A stretch of DNA of 64,000 bases from Aradus depressus (Eukaryota; Arthropoda; Insecta; Hemiptera; Aradidae), in contig OY759226.1 in assembly GCA_963662175.1 (NCBI GenBank), forward strand, positions 28,054,065 to 28,118,064. Direction: 5' to 3'. Position numbers and translations under genes: made by a program. This document shows, piece by piece, positions 11,634-23,154 of this stretch. The notes beneath the pieces were generated by a model. That model saw nothing but the letters and a program-made list of their open reading frames with translations, searched no databases and was not told where the DNA came from. Numbering within the stretch: position 1 is the first letter of the stretch; every line of letters starts with the position of its first letter.

Positions 11634-12559
11634 GTTTTAAGTTGTACGCCATAGAACTTTGAACAACATATGTTAGTAAGTCCAATCCGAAAAAATAAAA
11701 AAACCTACAGAGAAGCATAAACTTTGGGAAACTTTAAAACATTGTGGATGACACCAAAAATATAAAGTACCTTAACTACAGAGCAAGTGAATATAATTAA
11801 ATACATTATAAAACATTGAAATTTATTCTTGAATTTCTAAATGACTTGTTTTTGACACGATACTGTCTGTAATGATATTTTGTAGGAAGTAGGGAGGGTA
11901 GAACACCGTAAGTCTGGGTAGGGTAAAGTTGGCGTGACAAGATGGCGGGGCTATATTTCAGCATGGTCAGGAAGGGAGGGGGGGCGCTGTAATTATAGGG
12001 GGCGTAGTATGCCTCCCCCCTCCCCCTCAACGTAATGAATTCATCCCTGGGTCCAGTAATAACACGTCATGGAAGGTGTCCCTCAAGGTACACTCCTGAG
12101 TACCATGTTCTAGTCTCTTCACATAACCTCCCAGTGTTTCCACTTCTAGGGAAATTTTCCTTTATAGAGAAATTCGACCACCAGGAGAGGAAAAAAGAGC
12201 TGGACATTTATATATATATACGATGTTGATTTTATATATGTATATGAGTGGGAACACTGCTTGAGGTCCTATTAGCACATCAGACTGCTAAACATGGCAC
12301 CTCTGAATTTAATTATAAGGCCTCTCTGGATAAAACAAACAGAATCAGCCCAATGCTGGCTATTATAAAATAACTTTATTGTAAAAATGTTGTGCATATG
12401 TTATTAGTCAGATTAGGGAGATAGAAATATCCAGAAGATAGGAGGCATATACAATAGGAGTAATTTAGAAATATTCTGAGCAGTATCTCAGACCGATCAA
12501 GAAAACTTTCATACTAAAGACCAAGAATATGTGCGTAAAAGGACCTGTGCTCAGAATGC

Positions 12560-12830
12560 TCAGACTCCCGGGTTTTGAGTTGACCCCCCCCCCCCCCCCC
12601 CCCCCCCCCCGTTGATCTCCCCTTCCCTTGTGCCGATTCAGCTGAAAATTATAAAGTGTCGTCTTTATAGGGGTTTAGCAGTTTACATATCAAATTCCGT
12701 TTCAATTTCATTACAACGGTTGTTATTAGAGTTTTTGTGTTAACCACCCCCTAATTCCCTTCTCTCCTTTGGCCGATTTGGCGGAAAATTAATAGGTGTC
12801 ATCGTTTTGGGGTTCTGGAAACACATTCCC
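12560..12830. mobile_element. Family A element with C27 tract
   Basis: GAGTTGA precedes a run of C at 12584-12610, then GCCGATTCAGCTGAAAATTA, GGTTGTTATTAGAGTTTTTG and GGCCGATTTGGCGGAAAATT. The same segment order is seen in other copies. Confidence 0.8.
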
Positions 12831-13225
12831 CAGTCTTCTTGACCACTTATGAAATGCAAAATGTACCAATTTGAACCCTACCGATTATCATTCTCACGAA
12901 TTGTTATGATTATTTCCATCCTGTGCCATTTGCAATTTAAAATGATCCTTATTATAACATTTCCTATAAGTATGTTTCCTTTGAAGAAACAATTAACTTT
13001 ATTAATTATTCTTTTGACAAAAAAAGTTTCAAGGTTGATCAATTAATAATAATTAATCTCCCGTTATAATTAATTTAAAATAATGAAATTATATTTTAAA
13101 ATGAAACGTGTGAACAGATCAGACCCTGAAAGACTTCCTGGCAGAAACACATAAATACATTTAAAATCGCCGTCAATGTACTTCCCCAGGACGAATAAAT
13201 CAATTAACTTTTCGCTCCACCTTCA

Positions 13226-13520
13226 AATGAGATAGTTCTCGTCTTCCTATAAGTCTCTCACTCCACCGGACCGATTGTTACTCTTCTGTTTCCAGTTTTT
13301 TACAATTCATTCATATACAAGTCATTATTGTTATCATGTTTCACATTATTATTCATTCTTGTTTTTAACATTTAATATTTACTTCTAGAGACCTCTTTTA
13401 TTTTATTTTATTTTTATTCTTCTCAACTGGTTGATACTTGTATTCTCTTGTTTATTCTTTATGTTATTATTCTTAGGGGACATATGTCCCAGAATAAAGA
13501 TTATTTTTCATTCATTCAAA
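13226..13520 (+). mobile_element. LINE 3' UTR fragment, second copy
   Basis: Nearly identical to 62470-62829 (GAGATAGTTCTCGTCTTCCT, CCACCGGACCGATTGTTACT, then GTCCCAGAATAAAGATTATT) but lacking an internal segment of about 60 bp. It ends with AATAAA and an ATT-rich tail. Confidence 0.8.
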
Positions 13521-13554
13521 CTCATTGGTATAAAAATCAATGTACTTTTATTGA

Positions 13555-13830
13555 CATATAAGCTTCTCAATTCTCATATCACTAAATTTTGTGTCGATAA
13601 CTTCATTAGATCGGCAGTTATTAGGGTTTTTGACCCCCTGAACCCTCCCTTCCTATCGGCCGCTTTCACTGAAAATTAATAGGTGCCATCCTTACGGGGT
13701 GATCAATTTAAATAAAGAAATTTCATGTCGAATCCCTTAAGGACGACACGTATTGAATTTCAGCCAAATCGGCCGATGGGGATCAGAGGAAGGCTTAAAA
13801 CAAAAACACAAACCCTATAAGTGAATTTGA
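13555..13830. mobile_element. Family A element fragment
   Basis: ACTAAATTTTGTGTCGATAA, ATCGGCAGTTATTAGGGTTT and CAGCCAAATCGGCCGATGGG are present. A G20 run lies 66 bp beyond its end (13896-13915). Confidence 0.75.
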
Positions 13831-14478
13831 AACCCTTATTATTCATCGAAACAAAATTTAGTGATTAATTATTTTTTGAGAAGTATGTTGCCAGTGGGGG
13901 GGGGGGGGGGGGGGGCAGGATCTCTTGGCTACGTCTCTGTGAGATCTGAAATGTTTTTGCACATACGTCCTCCAACCGGAAGAAAAGACTTCTCTGAAAA
14001 TCGTATTATTAAGAAATCCCGGAAATTGAGTCGGGATGCCGGGATTACACACCCTCCTCTTTACATCACGGCCCTTGGGAAGCCCTGAGAGAGGACAGTC
14101 TCTGATAAACGAGCGCCCATCCATAACCAACTTACTTATATCTACCCTATTCTCAATTAACCCTGTCCACTGTATATTTCATCCCTCAATGATCGGTTAC
14201 CCTTGTCACGTCAAGAAGACTGCCCAGCCTCCCCTAATGCCCGACCAATTTACTTCCCTCTTCTCCTGTAATCCTGGGAAACCACCCGCTCCCAGCCACT
14301 TCCTCTACAATCACCCTTGGACACAATTATAGACTCTTAATTAAAAGACCACCTATTGGAAGATAATGATAGTTCACCAAACGAGAGGAAGAAACAGTTG
14401 GAAAAAGAAGCCTGAGGGGATACGGGAAATTGAGCAGAATAACAAAAACGCAAGAAGAGGTGGGGAAAATGAACGAGA

Positions 14479-14712
14479 ATGAAGAAAAGTGTAGAAGCGA
14501 CAGAGAAAATTGCAAAAGGGGAAATGAAAATAGCCGGAGTTGCCAAAATGGCGAATGATATAAGAGAAGAGATCATGAGGAAAGATAGGATAATATGCAT
14601 CAAACACCGGCTACCAAAAGAAAACAAGTTGTTGGAGAATGACCGCAATCTTCGATTACAGCACGAATTTTCACGAGTTTTCGCTCACCCTCTAAAACCA
14701 ATCGATCTCTAA
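14479..14712 (+). CDS. Small open frame of unknown function
   Basis: A 77-codon frame starting MKKSVEATEKIAKGEMKIAG, charged and alpha-helical in character (Glu/Lys rich), ending at TAA-like sequence within a family A boundary. The purine-rich stretch upstream (14340-14480) has stops in the same frame. I recognise no domain. It may be a decayed coiled-coil segment of a retroelement ORF1 or chance. Confidence 0.15.
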   Translation: MKKSVEATEKIAKGEMKIAGVAKMANDIREEIMRKDRIICIKHRLPKENKLLENDRNLRLQHEFSRVFAHPLKPIDL

Positions 14713-14890
14713 AACCAATCGATCCTCTTGGCTTAAATCAATAGTTGACATCGAAATACTCATTCTAAATTTCGTGTCAATACATTCCTTACATCGGCAG
14801 TTAGTAAGATTTTTCAGTTGAACCCTCCACCTCTGATCCTCGTCTTCTCTTTGGTCGATTTGGCTAAAAATCAATAGGTGTCGTCCCTGG
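14705..14890. mobile_element. Family A element, interrupted by SINE
   Basis: Contains AAATTTCGTGTCAATACATT, ACATCGGCAGTTAGTAAG and GGCTAAAAATCAATAGGTGT, and is cut off where the SINE begins. Confidence 0.75.
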
Positions 14891-15090
14891 ATAGGTAAGC
14901 GTGCTTGCTTACCCGGCCGAGGCCCTTAGTTTATTTTATCTGGGAGGTAAAATAAACTTAAGCACTCCGTCCTTCGGATGGGACTTTAAGCTGTGGTTCC
15001 GAGCCTGTACGATGTCAGGTACTCCGGTTCATGTCTACCAGAGTGACGAAAGAGTGCTCTGGTAGTAGGCGATATGACCTCGTAGTTAAA
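14891..15090 (+). mobile_element. SINE, internally deleted
   Basis: Keeps GCGTGCTTGCTTACCCGGCC, GGGAGGTAAAATAAACTTAA and CTCCGTCCTTCGGATGGGAC, then jumps to ACCAGAGTGACGAAAGAGTG. The A box is lost. Confidence 0.85.
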
Positions 15091-15116
15091 GGTAGACATT
15101 TTATTTTTCATGATGA

Positions 15117-15440
15117 TCCGATCTTCGTATATGTACTTCCCCAGCCTTAAGATGTATAGGAGCAGTTATGTAATCAATATTACCTGCGAAAGTAGTGCCA
15201 TCTCTCAACTCAGGAACACACTAAACTGCCATTCCATTTCGCCTTAAATGCCCTAAAAACTGTCTATGTAATGAATATATCGACACAAACTTTAGTATTA
15301 AGTTTCAGAAGCTACTATTTAAGTCAACTATTAAGTTTTGGCCCAAAAGGTCGATTGGCTGTGGAGGGAGAGCGGAAAAGTAATTCATATCCGATGATTC
15401 ACCGACAGCTTTTTAAACTTAAAACTAAACCAGAGCAAGG
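15117..15440. mobile_element. Family A element fragment
   Basis: Contains ATATATCGACACAAACTTTA, GGTCGATTGGCTGTGGAGGG and TCATATCCGATGATTCACCG, the latter near the outer end. Confidence 0.65.
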
Positions 15441-15659
15441 AAAGATCGCTCTGGTAGAAGGCGATGGAACCAGGCATGAACCACAAAACAAACAAACAAA
15501 CAAAACTAAACAAAGAGTAATAATAATAAATTATAATAAACAAAAATATATATAATATATTGTATGGTGGAGATCTCATTAGGATACAGGACTGGCTCTG
15601 AAGTACAGTTCGTTCGTTATACCACGCCATTACCGACCTGTCTTCTGGAATATCACTGT

Positions 15660-16320
15660 ACACCCCCAGGTATAGGGGAAGTTATATAATTCGATGATGT
15701 CATGTCACCGAAATTTCCTGTTTTCAGACCCCCTGATTCCAAAAAATGTCCAGTTTGTCTGTCTGTGAACACGATAACCCTCGATAGAATGAATGTATCG
15801 ATATGAAAATCTATTTGTCTATTGAGAACCATGTACATGTACCGACATGAGACTTTATTTGTGGATCCAGAACTCATGCGAAATGAGGGGGGGGGGGGGG
15901 GGGGGGGTTAGAGAAAGGGACTCAAGTCATAATCCATAATAACTGCCAATGTATCGACACGAAATTGCGTATGTGAGGAGTTAAATAAGGCCAGAAATAC
16001 GAAGTTGAGTTTTCAAAGGAATTAATCTTTTCCGACTATATAACCCATGTAAGACGATATATCTCCATAGAATTGATGAATTCACATAATACATTTGATA
16101 TTTCATACTTAAATTCAAAGGGATGGCACCTATTAATTTTCCGCGAAATCAGCCGGAAAAAAAAGAGAGAATTAGGGGAGAGGGGCTCGAATCAAAAATT
16201 CCAAAAACTGCCGACTTACCTACAGGACGTATCGACAGGACGTACCTACCGGATGTATCGGCACGAAACTTAGTATGAGCATTCAGAAGCCTTTATATTG
16301 TGATAATTAATAAAATTAAT
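15660..16320. mobile_element. Family A elements, reverse orientation, with G21 tract
   Basis: Starts GTATAGGGGAAGTTATATAA, with GTGAACACGATAACCCTCGA next. A G run (15887-15907) precedes CTCAAGTCATAATCCATAAT and CGACACGAAATTGCGTATGT. A second set of segments follows to about 16300. Confidence 0.75.
16149..16194. repeat. 46-bp direct repeat, left copy
   Basis: Begins TCAGCCGGAAAAAAAAGAGA and ends GGGGCTCGAAT. It recurs at 17577-17622 with one mismatch, flanking the palindromic complex. It is much more alike than other family A copies are to each other. Confidence 0.75.
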
Positions 16321-16769
16321 AATAAATAAACAAATAATAAAATTACATTTCCTGTAGAAATTGTAGCTGGTTTTCTACTAAATTTTGATTTCTACAGTAA
16401 TTTCCAAAAAAGGCCCTAAAAAATATCGAAAGTTCAAGACGTGCAATTTTCAAGAAAGTGCAGGTATTTAAAAAAATTTCAATTAATTATTATTTCATTT
16501 GAATTTTTTCTAAATATAATAATGAGATGCCATATTGTTTTTTTAAATTTGCAAAAATGTTCAATCCAATCCAAAGGTATAAATTATCTTACTCTTTTCA
16601 CAGGGAAATGAATAGCATAGAATAAGATAAGAAATATCTGGGTTCATTTTACTTAAACCTACATTATAAATAAAATGAAAATGTCAATATGAAATAAATA
16701 AATCAAATTACTTCGCAGGATGTCAAAAATAAGTTAGTCTGACCTCTCACAGATTTTTTATTTAAGTAA

Positions 16770-16805
16770 GCTAGCCGGCTTTCGAGGTTTCCCTCATCAT
16801 CAGGC
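16770..16805 (-). ncRNA. Hammerhead-ribozyme-like core 2
   Basis: Minus strand: GC, CTGATGA, T, GAGG/CCTC stem II with loop GAAA, GAAA, the self-complementary GCCGGC, UA, then GC pairing back. An outer stem Ib is possible from ATTTTTAT-type flanks. Confidence 0.55.
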
Positions 16806-17250
16806 AGTCTGATAAAAATTTGAATAAACTAAATAATAAAAATATAAATAAATAAAAATCTACAACAAACATTAACAATTAACAACAAACATTAACGAAA
16901 GCCGGCTAGCTTACTTAAATAAAAAATCTGTGAGAGGTCAGACTAACTTATTTTTGACATCCTGCGAAGTAATTTGATTTATTTATTTCATATTGACATT
17001 TTCATTTTATTTATAATGTAGGTTTAAGTAAAATCTACAACAAACATTAACAATTTAAAATATCATGGATGGGGACAGACGAGTTATTCCTGTCCACCAT
17101 CTGAGTCACAACTCTCGAGTTGTGACTCAGATGGTGGACAGGAATAACTCGTCTGTCCCCATCCATGATATTTTAAATTGTTAATGTTTGTTGTAGATTT
17201 TTATTTATTTATATTTTTATTATTTAGTATATTCAAATTTTTATCAGACT

Positions 17251-17286
17251 GCCTGATGATGAGGGAAACCTCGAAAGCCGGCTAGC
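17251..17286 (+). ncRNA. Hammerhead-ribozyme-like core 3
   Basis: GC, CTGATGA (17253-17259), T, GAGG (17261-17264) pairing with CCTC (17269-17272), GAAA, GCCGGC (17277-17282), UA, GC. Outer stem Ib: ATTTTTAT (17237-17244) against ATAAAAAAT (17295-17303). Confidence 0.6.
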
Positions 17287-17576
17287 TTACTTAAATAAAA
17301 AATCTGTGAGAGGTCAGACTAACTTATTTTTGACATCCTGCGAAATAATCACTTCTCACTACATCAGCCATCTTCATATTAAATCAAATTACTTACAATA
17401 AAAATCTTACAAACTTATTTCTCCATCTACTTCAGTCTCTTTTCTTTTTAAATATTGTGGCCATTGTTTAATTCAATTTTATTTTGGGCATACAAACATA
17501 TAAATAAATAAACGTATCTCTACTTCACTGTTATTTTCACTCCTACATCTCCTCACTACGACTTAACCCTAACACA

Positions 17577-17622
17577 TCAGCCGGAAAAAAAAGAGAGAAT
17601 TAGGGGAGGGGGGCTCGAATGT
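17577..17622. repeat. 46-bp direct repeat, right copy
   Basis: The matching copy of 16149-16194. Together they suggest a long target duplication or a local duplication around the fold-back complex. Confidence 0.75.
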
Positions 17623-17989
17623 CTAGAGTTAACTTAGACTGTTTCTCACTATTTAGAACAGCTGATCGTCGTCTTTTGTAGTCCATTCATTTGTTGTTCA
17701 CTTTTCGTTTTAAAACAAAATGCGACTAGTCTCACTATTTAAGTTACTTCACTTCTAACAGCTGTTTTTATACAATTAATAATAATTGGTTTTATAATAT
17801 TTTAATAATCTTAATGTGTGTAAATTTTTTTTACATCACAATATAAGACAACTAGTGATTATTACCTTAACGGTCGATTGGTGTTGGCGGGAGAGTGAAA
17901 ACAAAATTAAGTAATTCGTGCTGGGGAAGTAGAATGCCCGTATAAGTATGTTCACATCGTCATATTGAGCTCATAATACCAGATTCGAA

Positions 17990-18185
17990 ACCCGGCCGAA
18001 ATCCTTATGTTCTTTTTAGTTGGGATGTGAAAAAACCTCCTTCGGTCGGGGCGTTAAGCGATGCTCCCGAGCCAATATGATGTGAAATACTCGTTAAAGA
18101 CCCTTGTCTCCCACAGTAGAGTCAGGGTCATGTCTAGGCGCTATAACCTAGTAGTTAAAGCCCGGGCATGATTCACAGTAACTCT
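17990..18185 (+). mobile_element. SINE, diverged
   Basis: Has AACCCGGCCGAAATCCTTAT, CCTTCGGTCGGGGCGTTAAG and AAAGCCCGGGCATGATTCAC. The start of the head is lost. Confidence 0.75.
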
Positions 18186-18826
18186 CTTACGGCCAAAAGT
18201 GAAGTTTGGATCAAAAACGTCAGTTTCCCCAGCAGCACAACCAGTAGCACATCTCTGTTTTGGACAAAATGGAACTTTGATTTTGTGGCCACTTCTAATC
18301 CACTTGCCTGGAGGATTGCCATTAGACTAAGAGCCGATGTTAGCAGGAGCCTCACATGGAAAACACCGAGTTGCGGGCCCCTTTTACCGGATTAAATCCT
18401 AGCCCCTCATTAGAATACACATTGGCCATTCATTATTCGGACAAGACTTGGCCAGGTTACTCTCCTGCTCTGTATCTAACTCTTTTTTTTCTCTCGATCT
18501 CTGTTTTTTACCCCCTAAACATCGGTGGTTTGAATACGGGAACATCAGATTATCACCCTTGTCCCAGAGGTTTTTTTCTCAACTGTAATCCCCTCTGTCG
18601 GCTGCAATCTGCATTTGAAGCAATCAACTACCTACTTCCCTTCTCGTGTTACGGTGAGCTATGAACAGGGGCCGAAAAAATAGGGGAGGAAAACTGATGT
18701 TAGAACAACTAAATGCATCAGATTAAATGGATTGGTGCATCTAATAAATGTTTTATCGGAACCCTTACAACCTGTTTATATTATTCAGTTTGAATTCGAC
18801 TTTCTTCTAGAAATTAAAGTTTTCAA
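18186..18826. other. No gene recognised
   Basis: Short open frames on both strands. I see no domain or element boundary that I can support. Confidence 0.45.
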
Positions 18827-19003
18827 GAGGCCGAGCTGCTCGATGAGGCCCGCCGAGCGACTCAATGAGGCCGAGCTGCTCGATGAGGCCCGCCGAGCTA
18901 CTCAATGAGGCCGAGCTGCTCGATGAGGCTCGCCGAGCGACTCAATGAGGCCGAGCTGCTCGATGAGGCCCGCCGAGCGGCTCAATGAGGCCACCGAGCG
19001 ACT
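18827..19003. repeat. 40-bp GC-rich tandem repeat, about 4.4 copies
   Basis: The unit is GAGGCCGAGCTGCTCGATGA followed by GGCCCGCCGAGCGACTCAAT. It is a GC-rich island in AT-rich surroundings, and ends inside a SINE piece (GAGCGACTCTGGTAGTAGG). Confidence 0.9.
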
Positions 19004-19062
19004 CTGGTAGTAGGTGATATTATGCCATCGTAGATAAAACCCAGCCATGAGTTTCAATAACT
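19004..19062 (+). mobile_element. SINE 3' fragment
   Basis: ACTCTGGTAGTAGGTGATAT through AAACCCAGCCATGAGTTTCA. It abuts the 40-bp array, whose GAGCGACTC word resembles the SINE word GAGCGCTC, so the array may have grown from it. Confidence 0.7.
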
Positions 19063-19129
19063 AACTATAAGCGAAATATAATGTATATTCACATTCAAAA
19101 GGCCAGTAGTACTATATACATATATTAAA

Positions 19130-19335
19130 TATCAGCCAAATCGTGCCGAAGGGGTGGGAGGGAGTTTAATTCAGCCAATAAGGGAGGGGGTGTACTCAAC
19201 TCGCAACCCTAATAACTGCCGATGTAATAAATGTATCGACACAAAATTCTTTACGTGGAACCAGCCCATAAGATCGTCACCTTCAGGCAAATCGCCTAAA
19301 GATATGAAGCGTTTAGAGGGAAAGCAGACATTTCG
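19130..19335. mobile_element. Family A element fragment
   Basis: CAGCCAAATCGTGCCGAAGG, AACCCTAATAACTGCCGATG and TGTATCGACACAAAATTC. Confidence 0.7.
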
Positions 19336-19439
19336 TTTGGATATACCGGGTTCCTAGGGACCTAAGCACCCAATACTCGCATCCCTTCCCTGGTGGCTCT
19401 ACTAAAAGTAACTATATTTTACCTATCCAGTTTTAATGA

Positions 19440-19565
19440 AGGTATGGGCTAACATCGCACAGGCTCTGGACCGCCATTTAACTTCCGCAACAAAGGGCGG
19501 TTTGCTCAAGGATTTGTCAACAATCTTGAGCACAGTACGCAAGCACGCTATGCTACCTTAACAAC
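19440..19565 (-). mobile_element. Degenerate SINE
   Basis: Minus-strand SINE words survive: ACATCGCACAGGCTCTGGAC, CGCCATTTAACTTCC and CGCAAGCACGCTATGCTACC. Confidence 0.5.
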
Positions 19566-20076
19566 GCTCTCAGCTCAGAGGAGACACTTAGAAACTTATT
19601 TGACTACGACTAATTCGAGGTGGAGAAGTACGTAGCCTGTGATTTACCGATGAACCCAACCCCGATGCGTGTGATGGATGTTTCATTTTTTAAATTATTC
19701 TGTTCAATATATAAATACACATTTCACTTTTTTTTTCTCTGGGATTTCGTTTTTTTTGGTTTTTTGGTGTTGTGAAGCTACGCCGACCACCCTCCCCTAG
19801 GCGCCACTATACATAACAAAAGACCCGCACTCCGTCCACAGACAGACACACTAATGAAAAAATGAAAAACCTCCCTTTATTTATGGCATCTCTGACATAT
19901 ATTTTTTCTTTATTTTCAATATTTTTTATCCCACAGAACATGCAGTCTTTATTTTTCTCTTTTTTCTGTTCAATGTTTCTATCCGAGCCTTGTTTGGCAT
20001 TTGGCTTAATTATTTTCACAAAAATACAATACTTGGGCATTAAAAAAAAAAAATTTGGCCATTTCCAGGACATTCT

Positions 20077-20200
20077 TATACCAATCACGCTTTTACAGAT
20101 CCTCTCCCCACTCCCATGAAAGTACCTAAGTGTTTGCTTCAGTGATTATCTTTTCTTATTGTACAGCGTAATTCTGAAAGTCACTTTCTTATACCTGCCT
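20077..20200. mobile_element. Family B MITE, left half
   Basis: TACCAATCACGCTTTTACAG follows a TTA, and the interior TCTGAAAGTCACTTTCTTAT is shared with 5419-5555. Confidence 0.65.
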
Positions 20201-20417
20201 GTAGGAAAATTGGTGAATTTGTCCGTAGTTCGACTAAAAATGTTACACTGAATTTATTTTTATTTTTTTTATTTACAAATAGATATTTACAACTGTATAC
20301 ACATAAATACAATAAGCAAATGTGCTAATAAAGAGATAATGGCAATATCAAATTGTCATGAGGGGAGAAATCACCCAGTGGTGACACTCTCTAGGACCAA
20401 CCAGAACTAAGTTTCAT

Positions 20418-20493
20418 CAACTATCGATATTATCGATAGTTTAACAACGATAGTATCGAAACTATCGTTAACGTCAACTATCGATAGTTTTAC
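20418..20493. repeat. ATCGATA-rich inverted repeat
   Basis: Several mutually inverted words (AACTATCGATA, ATCGATAGTT, ACGATAGTATCGAAACTATC) can fold into multiple hairpins immediately left of the intact family B MITE. Confidence 0.7.
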
Positions 20494-20501
20494 ATCCCTA
20501 A

Positions 20502-20698
20502 TACCAATCACGCTTTTACATATCACTCTCTCTCATTCTCCCACAATACAAATTCATTTCATATTGGCATTACTCAGAATTACGCTGTGCAATGAAACAA
20601 AGAAAATCGTTGAGAGCAACGCATTACTTCCATTTACTCAGTAACGTTCAGTTAGGAGGAGAGAGGGGGAGGATTGATATGTACAAAGGTGGTTGGTA
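20502..20698. mobile_element. Intact family B MITE with TAA duplication
   Basis: A 197-bp element with termini TACCAATCACGCTTTTACA and TGTACAAAGGTGGTTGGTA (inverted) and TAA on both sides (20499-20501, 20699-20701). A 3-bp TWA-type duplication suits PIF/Harbinger-like MITEs, but this is an inference from two ends only. Confidence 0.7.
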
Positions 20699-20907
20699 TA
20701 AGAAACGAAGGTCCAATGTTTGTATAGATATAATGTTGTTTTGGTTCACTGTGAGGTAGATAGATATAAGAGACCTTGATGACATCATCATTGGACGAGT
20801 GAGCCTATAATTACAGAAGATATACTGCAGAGGGACTATAAGCCAGAGACCAAGGTCAGTCTCATGCCATTTCAACTGGGGAGAATTACAAGACGTTATA
20901 AGGTGAA

Positions 20908-20965
20908 TCACCAGCAAACTACTTCCCCACCACGAATTAATCAACTAAATTTTCGCTCTACTGCA
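20908..20965. mobile_element. Family A outer-end fragment
   Basis: AACTACTTCCCCACCACGAA, then TTAATCAACTAAATTTTCGC, the characteristic outer end. Confidence 0.65.
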
Positions 20966-21406
20966 TTTATCGACGACTTTTTTTTTTTGGAAATGAAATT
21001 ATAAATATGAAATTCAGAAAAACTGGGGGGAAACGACTAATTAACTCATAATGGATGTTATAGTGTGATGTGTAGTTAGGTATAATTATGGCTGTGCGGT
21101 GTGGTGTGGATACATGCGAGGGATGTAAGATTTCCTTTTTGGTCGGACCAGGGTCGGTAATTATATGGATCGGTGGCTTCCGGTGGAGATCCTGCTCTGT
21201 GGAGGGAGAGGATAAACTTCCAACAAAATGGCGGCCTCTTCACTCAACTCACCAAGTATACGGGAAGTTATGTAATCTGTCAAAAATTCGATGTTGAGTA
21301 TTCACCCGAATTTATTGTTTTTCGATCCTCTGTTTCCAAATATGGTAAAACGCTAAAATTGTGTTAGTATCTCTAATTCCTGCTATGTTGGGGAATAACA
21401 ACATGA

Positions 21407-21465
21407 TAACAACAGAATAACAACAGGATAACAACAGAATAACAAGAGGATAACATCGAACTGGT
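21407..21465. repeat. Short tandem repeat (AACAACAGRAT-like)
   Basis: ATAACAACAG and GGATAACA words repeat five to six times with small changes. Confidence 0.75.
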
Positions 21466-21724
21466 GAACATGACTCCTGGTGTATCGTCATTAGCAACCC
21501 AGTGTGTGTTGTCCAGCCGTTCTGCACATCGAAACGTCATCCCTTGTATACAACACAACAAGAGAACACACATTAAAACAATGCACCAGCGGAATAATAA
21601 TTATTTTGGGGAGGGCTGCTCGCCAATTATTTAGCCATTCTTATACATACCCAAATGTACGAACTCAAATCGGCTAGAAATGAAGCAACAAATAAAAAAA
21701 TAAAAAAAAAAGTCGGCGAATCCC

Positions 21725-22840
21725 CGGCAATGTACTTCCTCATAACGAATTAATCAATTAATTTTTCGCTCCCCCGCCAAAACCAGTCGACCGTTGGCGC
21801 TAATATTCAATAGTTGACTTACATAGGGGCTCCTAAATCCTCTTATAACAGTTTTTTGTAAAATGGATTAACATTTATTTGTTTTGGGGAGTTCGTAGGT
21901 TAAGTCTCCTTTCCCCCTCTACCCTTTTCCGATTTGGCTATAAAAACAAAAGAGGTTGTGTTTGTAGTGATGTACTTATAACATACTTATAACATATAAC
22001 AGAGTGTGCGTCTGTGAATACAATAACTCCCAATTGAAAGAAAGTATCGGACAAAATATGTTATATGAAGGGCTTAGTTTCAAAATCGGCTAAGTCCACT
22101 TTTGTAAATTTTGAGAAAACAACAAATAACTCTCCCAGGTGCATGAATATTCAAAAAAAAAAATAGAAAACACTACATTTGGCGTATTGCTAATGGAAAT
22201 AACTTTTAATTTCTGTAGTCCGGCAACTTTTTGTAAGTGAATACACACAAAAAACGAAAAAAAAATGTTTGGACTTAGCACTTTCCAGAATAAATAAATG
22301 GACTTAGCCAGGTTTGAAAATAAAATAAGAATTTATTCAATTTTGTAGAAAAAAAAGTATTTTTGTTTGCTTATAATTATCGATATTACATCGATATTTC
22401 AGTTGTATCGTCTGTTTAAATAACGCGAAATCCTTAGAGTCACGGTATAATGGGTAGATTTACCTTATTAGATTCAATACTTTTCATCATAATATGTGGA
22501 CTTCATTTTAGAAATGAATTCTTGGACTTAGCCGGTTTTGAAAATAAAAATATTGGACTTAGCTGGTTTTGAAGATCAAATTTTTTTTAAATACATTTTT
22601 TATTAATGTTCATTAAGAAATATATTTTTTTTCGACTATCTTTGTTACTAAAAGTTGGGAAATATCTCAAAAAACATTTTTCTGAAATATCTCCGATTTT
22701 TATTTTTTTGGACTTGGGTTTTGAAACTAAGCCCTTCATATGTGGATCCAGAACACTATAAAATGTATGCCAAATCGGTCAATATTGGGAGGGGATTAGT
22801 GGAGGATGATTTGGCTCAAAATGATCTCTAGATGTGAAAC
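21725..22840. mobile_element. Family A element carrying a nested TA-flanked element
   Basis: The outer end AATGTACTTCCTCATAACGA, TTTTCGCTCCCCCGCC and GTTCGTAGGTTAAGTCTCC precede the insertion. TATGTGGATCCAGAAC resumes at 22739, rejoining ATGTTATATGTGG-type sequence. Confidence 0.75.
22066..22738. mobile_element. Non-autonomous Tc1/mariner-like element
   Basis: The termini are inverted (TGAAGGGCTTAGTTTCAAAA against TTTTGAAACTAAGCCCTTCA) and flanked by TA on both sides (22064-22065, 22739-22740), at a site where the host family A sequence is cleanly restored by removal. It is 673 bp. The interior repeats GGACTTAGCYGGTTTTGAA about four times. No transposase frame is seen. Confidence 0.75.
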
Positions 22841-23154
22841 GTGTGATCTTCACATAGAAGAATGCCCGGGTCTCTTTACCTGACGAAGCTGGAGGGGGAA
22901 CGTTAATAATAACTTTTTGCTCAGTTCAATTTGAACCCTATAATTTTGTGCGCACAACCCCATATCAAGGATAGGGGCTGTTTCCGGAATACATCCAGAG
23001 TGATATATCACATGTGAAACCAGAAAAAAGTCTACTGAAATTTTCAAAACTATTAATTTCCAACAAGAGTTTCTGATTTATTTTTCGCTTTCTTGTTGGA
23101 AAATTTGACAGATTAATGATTTAACCAGAGGGAGAGTCATGTATCGATGCTGTT

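Larger units (their letters stand above)
16640..17385 (+). mobile_element. Complex fold-back element with two ribozyme cores
   Basis: There are two nested palindromes. 16645-16790 is inverted at 16892-17035, and a second palindrome is centred near 17117 (CAACTCTCGAGTTG). A segment starting GAAAGCCGGCTAGCTTACTT occurs in direct orientation at 16893 and 17273, like pseudo-LTRs. Full cores lie at 16770-16805 (minus) and 17251-17286 (plus). The copy at 16892 keeps only the 3' half of a core. No protein is encoded. Confidence 0.7.

Noticed and set aside
11306..11662. Open frames of 110-118 codons on both strands
   Set aside because: Both are by-products of a 36-bp tandem array whose unit length is a multiple of three.
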